Source: Megamerina dolium (lineage: Eukaryota > Arthropoda > Insecta > Diptera > Megamerinidae). Taken from it: 64,000 bases of DNA. Positions 45,315 to 56,866 of this stretch are shown here, one piece after another. A program made the translations under genes and the position numbers. The stretch's first letter is position 1; each line of letters starts with the position of its first letter. Where the stretch lies: assembly GCA_963854835.1 (NCBI GenBank), contig OY978528.1, forward strand, positions 35,075,335-35,139,334, given 5' to 3'. Under the pieces are notes generated by a model. That model saw nothing but the letters and a program-made list of their open reading frames with translations. It was not told the origin of the DNA and ran no database searches.

Positions 45315-47803
45315 CTCATTTTTTGCCATACATTACTCTATTATTTCCATTATTGGAAGCAAATTTATATACGCACAGACGCTAAGCTAAACACTGTTAG
45401 CAGCTTAGATGAAACGTCTTGCATCGGCCAACATTTTAAACTGTTAAAGAATTGTAAAACAGTTCAAAGACAAAAGTTTCAAGAATGTTTAAGTGCTTCA
45501 ATTTTATGACTGAAAAAACCAAGTCCGTGAGTTACAATTCTGTGTTACTAAGTCCACGATATTATTTGTCCATAAATGGAACTCGCTTTATCGCCCTTGG
45601 ATTGCTTCAACAATTGGTTGCTTTAAAACTTGTGTGACATCGATCCATAAAAACAGTGCTTTTAGCCAATGCAAATATTTTTCAAATTCTACACAACACA
45701 TATATTAATTTATTCCTGCTCTCTGCCCACCCCGTGATAAAAATGTGTGAATCTCTAAGTGCTAATCTAAATATTTAGTATTATAATTCATCAGAGGTCT
45801 ACTGAATTTTTTAATAATTTTCAACTATTGTTGTTAATGCTTTCTTCAATAATATAGTCATCGAACAATGAACTCAATGAATTCTTCAATTTAATAACAA
45901 TTTGTTGTTAACCAAAAATAAAAAATATATCGTAGAAAAATAAAAAACCCCAACAACGATGAGAAAAAAGATTTCCATTTAACAACATTGAAAAAATGCC
46001 ATAAAAGAAAAAGGTAATTTACAATGAAAGACAAAAACCCAAGAGCAATAATGTAGCAGCATGTTGCGTTTCAAGTCCAATAGTTTACTTGCTAAACTTT
46101 AGCAAATATACCTACATATACGTGTACATATACATATGTATTTGATGTGTGCATGTGTTAATGTACATAAGAATGTGTAAGTAAGTCTATATGAAATTTA
46201 AAGAAATGGAACGTTGATACTGATGTGGTACTAAAACAAAAACAAAAACGAAACAAAAATGCAACAACAATCATAATACATACAATAATAATAATAATAA
46301 TAATAAATAATATTCAGAAAATTCAACAACAAATATTCAAAAGAGAAAATAGTTTTGTTATAAAAAAAATGAAATTCAAGAAATTACAAACCAAAGTGAG
46401 ATAAGTGGGTAAGGCAAAAATTAAGCAGTTAAGCATATGTATGTACATATGTATGTATGTATGCATAGGTGGTACTCACTCGCTTTTGAGATACAGTAAC
46501 AATAACAACAGTATTAATAGAAAGACGACAACAACAACAACAATAACTAGACATAGATCAACGAACCGTCAAAACATATAAACCATCATACCAACAACTC
46601 ATCAACTAAATAGAAAATGAAGCAGCAGCAGCAACAATAAACAACGTTAATACATATCAGCGACAGCAGCAATAACATCAACATCTTCAGCAGTAACAGT
46701 GTTACTACTCATAGTCGTACTTGTAGTAGAAGAAAAAGTCGTCAACGACGAAAGTTTACAATCCCAGCAAAATTTTGTGATTACATTCTAAACTCAATAT
46801 TTTGTGTTGGACTGTATTATGATATAGGTATATAGTACTCCTATATGCAAGACAGAAACTTTACAGATTTTCTATTTTATTTTAAAATACAACCCCGTGA
46901 TTCATAAGGTCTGATAAAGTCTCAGTCATAATTTCAAGTTTCTCAAAAATGTACTATGTCCTAATATATTTCTATACGCAACAGTTGCACCAAAGCAGAA
47001 ACAGAGTGACACGTCTCTTTTTAGACACCTTAATTTGTATGTAATACGAAGTAAGAGCACTATTTACGTACAAGTTGATACGATTATGGTTGGAGGACAA
47101 GCCAATTTTAAATCCAATTTAATTTTTTTGCAATTTACTATTTAATTTATTTTAATTTATATTTTTTCAATTTATATACTTTATATTCAAAATACTTCTC
47201 GAAGGATAGTTTTCAAAACAAATAAATAATTATATACAATTATGATCATATTGTCGGCTGGGCATAACAACAGTACAACGACTACGACGATGTTAGAAAT
47301 GATTATAAAAATAACAATAACAACTACAACAACATAAATAAAATAACAATAAAAATGAAAAATAATAAAATAACAAGAAGCAGTCAGAGCATAAAAATAG
47401 CAACAATAGAAGTAGTATGTAGTAAATGTAAGCATTCATATATATATACGTATGTGTTAACTCCAATGTACGAGTAGAACTTGAGAAGAAAAATACTAGC
47501 ACAATCAAATCTAAATATTTTAAGATCGATGACCCAAAATACGTGTAAAATAAGACAACAACCTTATATTTAGCATTTTATCATGCCATTTATTTCTTTC
47601 TGTCTCACTCGCTCCCTCCGTTTTTCTATTATTTCTACGTAATAATTCATTACCATACATACTCCACTACTGTGGATCATATTAATCTCACCGTTAGTTG
47701 GTATGTTCAATATTTATCATATGTATATAGATGATTTTTTTCCAGAAGGTCACAAAGAAGAACAAGCACAGATATCTTTAAATCTAATCATATATTATAG
47801 ATA
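45315..47803. other. Spacer without recognisable genes
   Basis: Mostly CAA/AAT-rich spacer (46240-46740). Minus-strand frames at 47187-47508 are Tyr/Phe/Val-rich products of these repeats. Confidence 0.5.
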
Positions 47804-48324
47804 GGCAAATTGTAGGTTAGGTTAGGTTATGCGGCCGCCTCCCAACGGGGGGCGCACTTTGGCCAAATAATTGGCCCATTGTGTCACCATGCATTGTTGA
47901 TGCTTACCATCCTATCTCCTCTGTTCAGCGGAACCATTGGGATTTCCTAATGAATAGAGCAATGTCCCTGACATCCATGGGTGCAAACTCAGTGGCATCT
48001 GTAAAAAAGGCACTCCCTAGTAGAGTGTGCCTTCTGCGTGCCAAGGCGGGGCATCTACAGAGGAAGTGGTGAACACTTTCCTCCTCTTCCTCGTCCAGGC
48101 AGCTGCGACAAAAATCGTTGGCCGGTATGCCGAGCATTGCAGCATGCCTACCCACAAGCCAGTGGCCCATGAGTACGGCGACTACATTACTGATGGTTTT
48201 CCTGCCCATTGACAACAGTGAACGGGTTCGTCTATTGTCAAGGGTTGGCCAGATTTTCCTAGTGGTAGCACAAGAGCTCTCATCCCGCCATCTTCTGTTG
48301 GCTATGGTGAGATGGCAAATTGTA
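47804..48324 (-). mobile_element. Short LINE insertion with 11-bp target-site duplication
   Basis: The direct repeat GGCAAATTGTA occurs at 47804-47814 and 48314-48324 on either side of a ~500-bp LINE 3' end. The insert's coding strand is minus. It ends in TAACCTAACCTAACCTA next to the duplication, so the tail is the point of target-primed insertion. The 5' end is truncated inside the ORF near 48313. The intact duplication and unbroken frame mark it as young. Confidence 0.9.
47925..48313 (-). pseudogene. C-terminus of LINE ORF2 (zinc knuckle)
   Basis: An open frame runs from the truncation point to the stop at 47925. It reads WRDESSCATTRKIWPTLDNR, VVAVLMGHWLVGRHAAMLGI, ANDFCRSCLDEEEEESVHHF and LCRCPALARRRHTLLG, ending IRKSQWFR. 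The CX2C...HX4C knuckle is complete. It belongs to the same family as the relic at 31469-32690. Only the last ~130 residues are present, so no enzyme can be made. Confidence 0.85.
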
Positions 48325-49146
48325 ACTTCATGTGAAAGATAATTAATTTTTTAAAGATCCTTTAAGCCAAAAGAGAAAAAATTTTTTAATCATTTACGCA
48401 ATTTATGTATATATATACATCTCTTCCAGAGTTTCTGATAGTTATTTTATGATTTTAACCAACATACTGGTGCTAAACCCTCTTGATTGCTTTTTCGAAG
48501 AATTTCTTCAGAAGCTATTCCAACAAGTTTTTACATTCGAAATAATTGACAAGTTCTTCCTGCATTGTTGGGGGAAATAGCAAAAATGAAATAAAATGCA
48601 ACTGGAACCTGTGAGCTGATGCTGCGGCTCTTAGACTCGTAAGTTGAACATAAAATTCCCTTTAATATGTGCATTTAAGAATTGCATCAAACAATTTGAT
48701 TAATGAAAAATTCGACTAATCAAAATTTTGTTTAATCAAACACAAATTATTCGCATAATCCAAATGTTTATTAGTCAAGTTTGAAATTATTAGATTAAAC
48801 AGAAATTTGGAAGCAAATATTCAACAGAATCGTTTAAATAATACTGACTGATATCGAAGTTTTACTTAATCAAAATACAAATCATCACAAATCAAAGCAA
48901 TTTTCGCTTTTAATTTTTCTTTGCTTTTGAAATTTTCTTTCCAATTTTTTTTGTTCTTTATCTGAATACAATCTTTTAAATATTTTGTCGAAAAATGTTA
49001 TTTGAATTAATTAAAAAACTGTTTATCAAAACTATGAATATCCAATAACTTGTAAATTGATTAATCTAAATTTTGATTAATCAAATAATTATGTATGTAT
49101 CTCGGTTAAGCAAAATTTTAATTAATCTTATAGTGTGTGTGTGTGT
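48325..49146. other. Spacer without recognisable genes
   Basis: AT-rich, with repeated TTAATCAAA/TTGATTAATC motifs at 48690-49120 that resemble a degenerate short-period repeat. A (GT)n run lies at 49134-49146. Confidence 0.5.
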
Positions 49147-49244
49147 ATATGTGGCAATTAAAGGCTCCAAAGAGCTCTTTAGCAAAGCTTCTTTTCAGTA
49201 CTGTTGTGAGTGTTAATTTTTGAACAGTATTAGAAGTATTATAT
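49147..49244 (-). mobile_element. tRNA-derived SINE, copy C, 3' part (split by mariner)
   Basis: The complement contains the SINE 3' blocks: AACAGTACTG, GAGCTCTTTGGAGCC and TTAATTGCCACATAT. It stops at the left TA of the inserted mariner; the rest of the same SINE continues at 50447. Confidence 0.8.
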
Positions 49245-50446
49245 TATCAGGTGTAGTAAAAAGCAATCCATTATTTTTCCAAAAGATGGATCCAATAGTA
49301 ATCTGTATCTCGCGTTGTGTAAGTGCGATCGGGTTACGCTAGATGGCGTTAGAAAGATAGGATTTCGTACTAAATTAACTTTTCAGGCAGTTTTGTGATT
49401 GCTTGACTCAATATTATTTGAGCATGCGTCAAAGATGGACACCAGTAAAGAGAAAGTACGCCATTTTTTACAGTTTTTCTTCGATAAAGGCGGTAACGTA
49501 AGCCAGCCGACTGAAAATGTGAATAGTGTTAATGGTCCTGACACTTTTACAGCCAATCAAGAGCACCAAAGATGCACCACGCTCTGGAAGGCCAATTGTC
49601 GAAAATATCGATAAAACAATGGAAATCGTCGAGTCTGACCGTCATGTAAGCACTGTTTCTATTGCCCAGGAGCTAAGCATTGCACAAAAAACCGTTTGGA
49701 ACCATTTAATTAATGCTGGATACAAAAAGAATCTCCATGTATGGGTGCCACACCAGTTAACGCAAAAAAAAACCTCATGGAGCGAATTTCCATCTGCGAA
49801 TCATTTCTGCAGCGGATGGTTACTGGTGATGAAAGGTGGGTCACTTACGACAACGTCAAACGCAAACGGTCGTGGTCGAATCGCGGCGAGCCGGCGCAAA
49901 CGGTGGCCGAGCCAGTATTGACAGTCAGGATGGTTTTGCTATGTGTTTGGTGGGATTGGCAGGGAATCATCTACTATGAGCTGCTCCCCTACAGCTAAAC
50001 TCTTAATTCGGACCTGTACTGTCAACAATTGGAACGTCTGAAGGATGCAATCGCCCAAAAGCGACCAGCTTTGGCCAATAGGAGAGGAATTGTGCCACAC
50101 ACATCGATAGTGACTCGCCAGAAGCTCCGGAAGCTTGGTTGGGAGGTTCTTATGCATCCACCTTATAGTCCGGAGCAGACACCGAGGGATTAGTACCAAT
50201 TCTTGTCATGGCAAATAATTTTGCTGGTGAAAAATTCGCCTCAAGAGAAGCTTGTGAAAATCGACTGTCCCAGATTTTTGCCAATAGGGACGAGCGTTTC
50301 TATGAGAGTGGCATTATGAAACTACCTTCAACAATGGCAACAAGTTATCGAACAAAACAGTGCATATTTGACCTAAATCGGATCATTCTAACTATGCTAA
50401 ATAAAGCCTTCAATTTAATGCAAAATTAATTTTACTAGACCCAATA
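49245..50446 (+). mobile_element. irritans-type mariner inserted in a SINE
   Basis: The ends are TA plus TCAGGTGTAGTAAAA (left, from 49245) and the complement of the right end, TA plus TTGGGTCTAGTAAAA (to 50446), with 12 of 15 bases shared after the TA. The interior encodes a degraded transposase on the + strand. SINE copy C sequence lies on both sides, so the mariner came later. The subgroup is inferred from motif style (SIAQELSIAQKTVWNHL, GVPH-QLT). Confidence 0.85.
49436..50380 (+). pseudogene. Broken irritans-type mariner transposase
   Basis: The likely start is MDTSKEKVRHFLQFFFDKGG (49436). The next frame gives SGRPIVENIDKTMEIVESDR and VSIAQELSIAQKTVWNHL. A third frame gives LMERISICESFLQRMVTGDE and RWVTYD (first Asp), then WWDWQGIIYYELLPY with a stop (49996-49998). 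It continues in phase QLERLKDAIAQKRPALANRR. The QDNA block with the second catalytic Asp is deleted, since the text goes from RRGIV straight to PHTSIVTRQKL. WEVLMHPPYSPEQTPRD retains the last Asp, followed by a stop. It is inactive. Confidence 0.8.
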
Positions 50447-50631
50447 CTATCTATTATCAGTATTATATTATCCAGTTCCGAATGACAGAAGTCTTGTGGC
50501 ACCACTTTTTCTGAGCTTTGTCATAGAGCTCGTTTAGCAGCGTTTTTATAACAATTTGTTACAGCCGGAATAATTGGTTGAAAGAAAAATCTTATCGATA
50601 TTAAAGCTCCGCTTCCACTGAGTAATGGAAT
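50447..50631 (-). mobile_element. tRNA-derived SINE, copy C, 5' part (split by mariner)
   Basis: The complement carries AGCTCTATGACAAAGCTCAG, the CCGGCTGTAACAAATTGTT block and AATATCGATAAGATTTTTCT. Most of the tRNA-like head is lost: sequence jumps from the block after box B to a TCCATTACTCAGTG stretch resembling box A, consistent with an internal deletion. Confidence 0.75.
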
Positions 50632-51611
50632 TTATCAAAATTTAATTATCGTAAAGCAAGCCTTACAAAAACTATTTGCACAAGCTTTTTTATGTGATGA
50701 AAAATAAAATTGTAGAAAACTCACCACCATTTGATTACTTCAACCATTCAATAGAAAAATTTTGAACCATTGACAAATATACGAAATTTCCATTATATGC
50801 AATGTTTGCTTAAAATTCGACGCCAATTTGATTGACAAATTTCATGAAAATAAATACTAGAATAGACATAGACAAACACTACATACGTGTAAGCTACTGA
50901 AATGGTTTATCTACATGTGCACATAAGCAATTCTAAAGAAAATTGTATAAACATTATTTATGCGTTTATTAAACTTTTTCTGCTTCATCGCTGCTGTGCT
51001 ACCATTTAAATTTCATTTGATCTGAAAGCATTATACCTACGCACAATATATTTATGAAAAAAAATAACTCATCTCATATTTATTTATTTTTTTCATTTTA
51101 ATATACGTTTAATTCAATTCTTTTTGATTATTAATCATTATAATATTTGGTTTGTTGCCAAAAATGATTGTACCATAAAAATTGCAAATTAAAGAAAAGT
51201 TTCATAATAATTTTCAACTTTCTTCACATATATCAGCTAGTCTAGTAGATCATAAACATATACGATGGCTAATTGAATATGTCTAAATTTTAGCTTTAGC
51301 TGAGAAAACACAATGAATATAAAAGCGATTGAATGCATTTCAAAAACTCTAATGTGTACAATAGAATATAGCAAAGGTAATAATTAAGGTTAACTAGCAA
51401 TACATAAATATTACTTAATGATCACAAAATGTATTATTTATATTTCGATTTCTCCACAAGGCATCTGATAGTCTATTTTATAATTTTGCGAATGAAATAA
51501 AATTTGCCATAATTTACGTATTACTTGTTTTATTTCAATGATTTTATTTTGAATGCATTTTCATAATTGTTTCCATATACACAGAAAGCTTTTTTATTTT
51601 ATTTAAAAAAA
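50632..51611. other. Spacer without recognisable genes
   Basis: AT-rich; nothing coding or repeated recognised. Confidence 0.5.
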
Positions 51612-51932
51612 TAAATAAATATATGGGACTTATAGTCCCCAAAGGGTCCTTTGGCCGAGCTTCCTTCCATTACCGTTGAGCGTATTAAATTTTGGACAGT
51701 ATTAGAAGGAACCTATTTACTTTAACCGGTCCTGAACGGCAGAACTCATGCGACACTTTTTCTGAGCTTTGTCACAGAGTTATTTTAGAAACTGTTCCAC
51801 GGCAAATTGTTACGGTGGGCACCGTCCGAAAGGAAAATATTTTCGATATTATATTTGTTATGCTTCAGCAGGGAATTGAACCCACGACCTACAGATCAGA
51901 AAGCCAACACACTAACTACTGAGCAACGGCAA
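51612..51932 (-). mobile_element. tRNA-derived SINE, copy D
   Basis: The complement starts with the head CGTTGCTCAGTAGTTAGTGT, then GTTGGCTTTCTGATCTGTAG and B box GGTCGTGGGTTCAATTCCC. The body contains GAACTCTGTGAC-type and GCCGTTCAGGACCGG blocks and ends in AAGTCCCATATATTTATTTA. The hairpin block with CCGACAG is partly deleted (GGTGGGCACCGTCC on the + strand). Confidence 0.8.
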
Positions 51933-52999
51933 TCATTTGATTACCTACATTTTTTTTTTTTTACTTTATTTATTTTTTAATTTTCTTTACGATATCTAAT
52001 TCATTCATAGATGGTAAGTACAGTACATAGAGTAAAGCTAATGTATATGTATGAGTATACTGTATATTGTAACATATTTGTATACAGGAAATGAATTCTT
52101 CAAGTACAATTACACACACATTACAGCTGGTAAGTTTATGTGTCTAAATGAATAAGTATTGTGCTGGTTCTGTAAAATCATACCGCATTTTCATGGTGTT
52201 TCTCCAGAATAATACATTGCAATATATAGAAGACAGTTAAATCAATATACATATATTCCATTTAGCACTCACAGAATATCCGATCTTTTTCAGCTAAGAC
52301 CTGCATGTGTGCCTTTTGATAGGCTTATTCAGAATTGAACGATCTTCCTTGCAAGTCCATTTGTATGGAACGATATAAGTGGTAGTTATATGAAGCGAAT
52401 TCCAGAAAGTTTGATGAATGAAGCAAGCTGCACCAACATTTGAAAAGTCACGATATTTGTGTGATATCTTTGATTGTCGCGGTGAAACATCACGACGAAA
52501 CATCACGAATACTGGCCGTTTTTTCGCCAAAGTTATCTTCAGATCATCGAGTGAACGACAACGCACCTCCGAACTAATTTTCTGGTAACATCTTAAAAAT
52601 AAAAATATACGACACCCTTATAATCCTACTAAAGGAACAACATTCGGTGAAAAGATTTGGAATATCGGGTACGGCAATATTCATTGAACGAGGCCTTAAT
52701 GTAGAGCAACAACAACACAAAAGGGTACTGTTGCAGCTGAAGAACGATGGATGGAGTAAAATGGCAACAAAGTTTTCATGTATAACTGGCAGCCCTCTGA
52801 AAGAGAACTTGTAACTATATATGGTAGTAGTTTTAAGGAAATTAATATATGTTATGACTATCTTTTAGAAAAAATTTAATCAAAAAACTAAATTATAGGA
52901 TAGATATAAGGAAAAGAAAGCAAAAAGTCAAAAAGCCAAGAAAGATTTAGAAACTAGACTGTAAAAAGCACCGGTGATGAGCATAAGAACAATTAAAGA
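51933..52999. other. Spacer with one unassigned open frame
   Basis: A 90-codon frame at 52294-52566 (-), MRCRSLDDLKITLAKKRPVF and onward, is less repetitive than other random frames. I do not recognise a domain or signal. The rest is AT-rich; part of 52620-53000 may be upstream sequence of the LINE that follows. Confidence 0.4.
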
Positions 53000-53024
53000 C
53001 GACTGAGATTAACTTAAACATAAT

Positions 53025-53900
53025 TTGCTATAAATTCCATGGTTTAGAAAATAAATTTAAAATATTATATAAGGGTTTTTTTTTTATCATGTTGTAACAG
53101 AAAAATTTTAAAATATGAGAAATAGTTTAAGGAATTTGATTTTCATTAGAGATCAGCTAAACGTAAGAGTCAATATGGATGAACTAGTGGGGGCGACTTA
53201 AATGGTTATTAGAAAGAAGCTGAGAGAAGTTGAAATTGAATATTCGTTCAAGTGTATAGAAGAATTAGATGTAGTTGAGATTGTGGTGTCCGGGAGGGTA
53301 ATAAATATAATTCCGTTGTATTTGAATGGCAGTAGTTGAAAACAAGATATTGAAATTATGAAACAAAGTTTTCAGCAAAATGACTTTATAAACCCCATAG
53401 TGATGTAGAAACTCAAAAGACTAAGTAATTAATAATAATGGTAAACAATTGATAAACTTCTGTGATGATAATGGACTTGTAATTTTAAACGAAATGACGA
53501 ATAGTGATGAATGTGGAAAATTTACGTATATTAGTGGTTTAGGTCATCGATATATGCGACATATCTCAGGATTTATTAAAAAGTGTGCAGTGGATTCCGT
53601 TTGATCAGATCATATGCCGATCGTAATGACAATGAAGCTACCTTCAAAAGAAAACGGGTTTAAAACACAAAATAATATTTTACCAAAATTAATGTGGGAC
53701 AATGTGCACTTGCTTAACAGTAGGCTTACAAATAGTCTACACAAGAAAATGATGGTGAGAAGTGAGCTAGAACTTGAGGGTTGTGTAAATGTTATTTCGA
53801 CTTCAGCACTTTGCAAACAAACCACAGGGCAGCTATTGAAGATATCAAAATGGTTCAATTGGAAATATCAGGTAGCTAGAAAGTTATCTTTAAGTGGCTG
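53025..53900 (+). pseudogene. Endonuclease domain and linker of the LINE ORF2
   Basis: Recognisable pieces in order are HGLENKFKILYKGFFF (near 53035, the N-terminal NxNGL-type motif), VEIVVSGRVINIIPLYLNGS (near 53270), and NGKQLINFCDDNGLVILNEM (near 53440). SDHMPIVMTMKLPSKENGF follows (53608 on), where SDH is the conserved endonuclease Ser-Asp-His. The frame is interrupted by several stops and indels. The 53614-53901 frame continues into the region between endonuclease and RT. Target DNA nicking for insertion would be the role of the intact enzyme. Confidence 0.75.
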
Positions 53901-54224
53901 AGAATATTCAACAAAACACAAAACAATGACTATATACGTGCTAACACTAAATACAAAGAAGTGTGTGAAAGAAGCTCGAAAGAATATTATGAAAACTTGA
54001 AGTCCAAGAAATTCGTGGGTATGAAATAATTAAATGTTCGGAAATATCTCTTAGCGAGTTTAGGCAATATTTCAAAGAACTTTGAGACAAGCGTTATATT
54101 CCCACTGACGAATTGGACAGACAACAATAACATTATAACCGAATATCAGGCGTTTCTTTGAAAGAAATACTCTACAGTTGACAACATATATATAACCTTA
54201 CATCAATCGTTCACTTAAAAATTA

Positions 54225-55653
54225 ATGAAAAGAAGAAAGTGTATGCTTTTTTTTGTTGATTTTAGGGCAGCGTTTGATAAAGTCCCAAAACAGTCACTAA
54301 TTTGCAAATTACATATTCTAGGCATTTCAACAAAAATGGTAAACTTTATAGAACAAATATATTTTAACACATATTCGGTTATATGGGTGGGGGGGATGAT
54401 ATATCAGACAAATTTAATATATCTTCGGGTGTAAAACAAGGTTGCTTAATGTCTTCATTACTGTTTTCAATATATTTAAATGACTTATATGACAGTGTAG
54501 AGGAAGGGATACACATTGACGACTTAAATACACAATATTATACGCAGACGACATAGTACTAATATCAGATGACATTAACAAACTACAAACCATGATAAAT
54601 CTGGAAAAATATTGCGATACTTGGAATATGGAAGTAAACCTGACAAAATCCGCTATTATAGTGCTTAGGAAAGGAGGCAGGTTATCAGGAAAAGAAAAAT
54701 GGACTTTTAGGGGAGATAATGTAGAAATAAGAGCTGAGTGCAATTATTTGGGAGTAATATTGACATCGCAGGTAAGTTTCAAAAGGCATGTAGAGGATAG
54801 AACTAGTTTAGCAAAAAATAGTTTAAACGCGACCTGGTGAGCATTTTTAATATACAACAAAATAAAAATGTCTGCAAAGTGGAAATTGTTTTTAGCTGTA
54901 GTGAGCGCAGTGCAGAGCTATGCAGTGCAGAGCTATGCAGCGCAGGTTTGGGGTTTTGCAATGCTCGATGAAGTAGACAAAGTACAAATGTATTTTCTGA
55001 AGAGAATATTGCGTCTTCCTGACGCAATACTCCATCTTATTGCCTTCTTTTAGAAACAAATATACCAAACAGCCATCCAGACACTCTCGAACTGCACTTA
55101 GGATACATTTATTAAACATTATTCGAATACAAAGATGACAGACTACCACATATACTAACTAAAAGAGAATTAGCAAAACAAATATTTTGGGTGAGGGCAA
55201 TACAGGGTTTAGAAGAGAATTTTAATATTAATTGAGAACGTGCAACAGAAAATACTGTAATATGGAAAGAAAAGGTAAGTTGCTACTAGAAAACTTAAAC
55301 ACTAAAAATAAAGAGAAAATGTTGGAAATGACATTTAACCGTTCTCGTTTATATAAAGATCTGGATCACTGTGTTATCAAAAGTTATTTAAATTATAATA
55401 TGGATGCATACAAAATAATGTGGATTTTTAAAACCAGATGCGATTTAATTTACCTCGGCGGACATAGGAATCTTATCTGAACGAAATGAAGAATATTACA
55501 CACTTATTGGGAAAATGTCCAATACTCAAATGAATTAGATACAGATATATTGGCAAATATACTTTAGATTGAACGGAAATAATTGACGTATTAAATGGGA
55601 CAAAAGAATTTAGTTGGGAAGGTTTAGTTAAGTTCATCATAGGTACTCTGATG
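54225..55653 (+). pseudogene. Reverse transcriptase and C-terminal domain of the LINE ORF2
   Basis: CMLFFVDFRAAFDKVPKQSL holds the first catalytic Asp. SSGVKQGCLMSSLLFSIYLN (about 54420-54480) is the grip motif. A frameshift in the catalytic region makes the YADD box read as YYTQTT in one frame and LYADDIV in the next (about 54537-54560), so the box itself survives. CDTWNMEVNLTKSAIIVLRK, CNYLGVILTSQVSFKRHVED and the thumb SAKWKLFLAVVSAVQSY follow. A 15-base duplication (CAGAGCTATGCAGTG type, 54915-54945) repeats SYAVQ. DEVDKVQMYFLKRILRLPD and MWIFKTRCDLIYL continue, and the ORF reaches EFSWEGLVKFIIGTLM, where the rosa element begins. Confidence 0.8.
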
Positions 55654-56528
55654 TAAAGGGTTTTCCATTAGGGACATAACAATTTTATCTATTAATAAAA
55701 CACAGAAATATTTGAGATATTGAGTTCAAATTTATTGTGGATATATTGCAAGCATTACATTTTATGAATGAAATTCGATTTCGGTCATATGCCCGTTTAC
55801 AGGGGTCGATTCTTTGGACCATTTCGACCGGAACGTTGGCAATTTCGTGTTGGATGTTGTCTTTGAGCTCGTCTAAAGTTGCTGGCTTATTGGCATAGAC
55901 CAGTGGCTTGATAAAGTCCCATAAAAAGAAATTCAATGGTGTTAGATCGCATGTACGAGGCGGCCATTCGACCAGACCATTTCTCGAGAAACACGTTCAC
56001 CGAATTTTCCTTCCAATAAATCGATTGTGACGTGTGCTGTGTGGCTAGTGGCACCGTCTTGTTGAAACGACATATCGCTGATGTCAAGTTCATCCAATTC
56101 TGGCCACAAATAATATTCTAACATAGCACGATAGCGCTCTCCATTGACGGTAACATGACGGTCGTTTTCATCCACGAAAAAATACGGCACAAGCACACCT
56201 CCGGCATGAAAACCGCACCAATCGATAACTTTTTGCGGATGCAACGGTGTCTCAAGAAGCACTTGTGGGTTTGTTGCTGACCAATAACGCATATGTTGCT
56301 TATTGACAAAGCCATTGAGCCAGAAATGAGCTTCATCGCTGAAGATGATTTTTCGCTCTTAAATTTGCGACCACCGACTCAGAATTTCGGTAGTAATTTT
56401 TAATAATTTCCAAACGTTGCTGGTTCGTGAACTTTACCATGATGAAAATGTTAACTTGAACTAACGTTTTGACAGTTGCGTTCATATAAAGATACGAAAT
56501 TGTTATGTCCCTAATGAAAAACCCTTTA
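55654..56528 (-). mobile_element. Internally deleted rosa (DD41D) mariner nested in the LINE
   Basis: The terminal repeats agree at 30 of 31 bases (AAAGGGTTTTCCATTAGGGA inward from each end, one difference). TA lies at 55654-55655 and 56527-56528. The 875-bp interior lost most of the N-terminal transposase region. Removing the element with one TA restores the LINE reading frame across the site (GTLM-YRKLILNEYLL, then stop), which proves insertion at that exact point. The end sequence differs from that of the rosa at 27922, so this is a second rosa subfamily. Confidence 0.92.
55685..56440 (-). pseudogene. Rosa-type transposase with HTH-to-catalytic deletion
   Basis: From the ATG at about 56440 it reads MVKFTNQQRLEIIKNYYRNS and SVVANLR, the first HTH helix region. 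It then jumps directly to KIIFSDEAHFWLNGFVNKQH, with the first catalytic Asp, so about 110 residues are deleted. VTVNGERYRAMLEYYLWPEL and MSFQQDGATSHTAHVTIDLL give the second Asp. After a frameshift near 55965 come CDLTPLNFFLWDF and LVYANKPATLDELKDNIQHE. The third Asp (LDFF in the 28-kb copy) is Asn here (LNFF). It ends near 55740. Inactive. Confidence 0.85.
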
Positions 56529-56741
56529 TAGAAAATTAATATTGAATGAGTATTTGTTATAGTGTATGTGTTAATATGTAAAATATTGATAAATAAAATT
56601 AATTGAAATGTAGTATTTTATGTAATATTAGGTTTATCTCCGACATACGACTATATAGTCATTGTCGTATGTTCTTTAATTGTTTATTTTGTATTGGTTT
56701 TTGATTTATAATGTGTAAGAATATTTTTAAATAAAGAACTA

Positions 56742-56766
56742 TATCTATCTATCTATCTATCTATCT
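56742..56766. repeat. (ATCT)n tail of the LINE
   Basis: About six ATCT units directly after AATAAAGAACT; the 3' terminus of the CR1/Jockey-like LINE. Confidence 0.9.
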
Positions 56767-56866
56767 ACTTTCTCGAGATCTGAACGACGTTCGTCCCAGA
56801 AAAATATCATAAAATTTCGTTAAATAATTTCAATTTAATTGTAATAAATGAAAAACCACTCTATAC

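Larger units (their letters stand above)
53000..56766 (+). mobile_element. Long CR1/Jockey-like LINE with endonuclease, RT and (ATCT)n tail
   Basis: The most extensive LINE in the window. An APE-type endonuclease domain (about 53025-53620) and RT (54225-54840) are followed by a C-terminal domain running to the insertion point at 55653. A rosa mariner (55654-56528) splits the end of the ORF. The 3' untranslated part follows at 56529, with an AATAAA at 56730 and a tail of ATCT repeats (56742-56766). There is no RNase H. The 5' end upstream of 53000 is uncertain. Clade assignment is tentative. Confidence 0.8.

Noticed and set aside
47187..47508. Minus-strand Tyr/Phe/Val frames
   Set aside because: Produced by CAA/AAT repeats on the plus strand; no domain.
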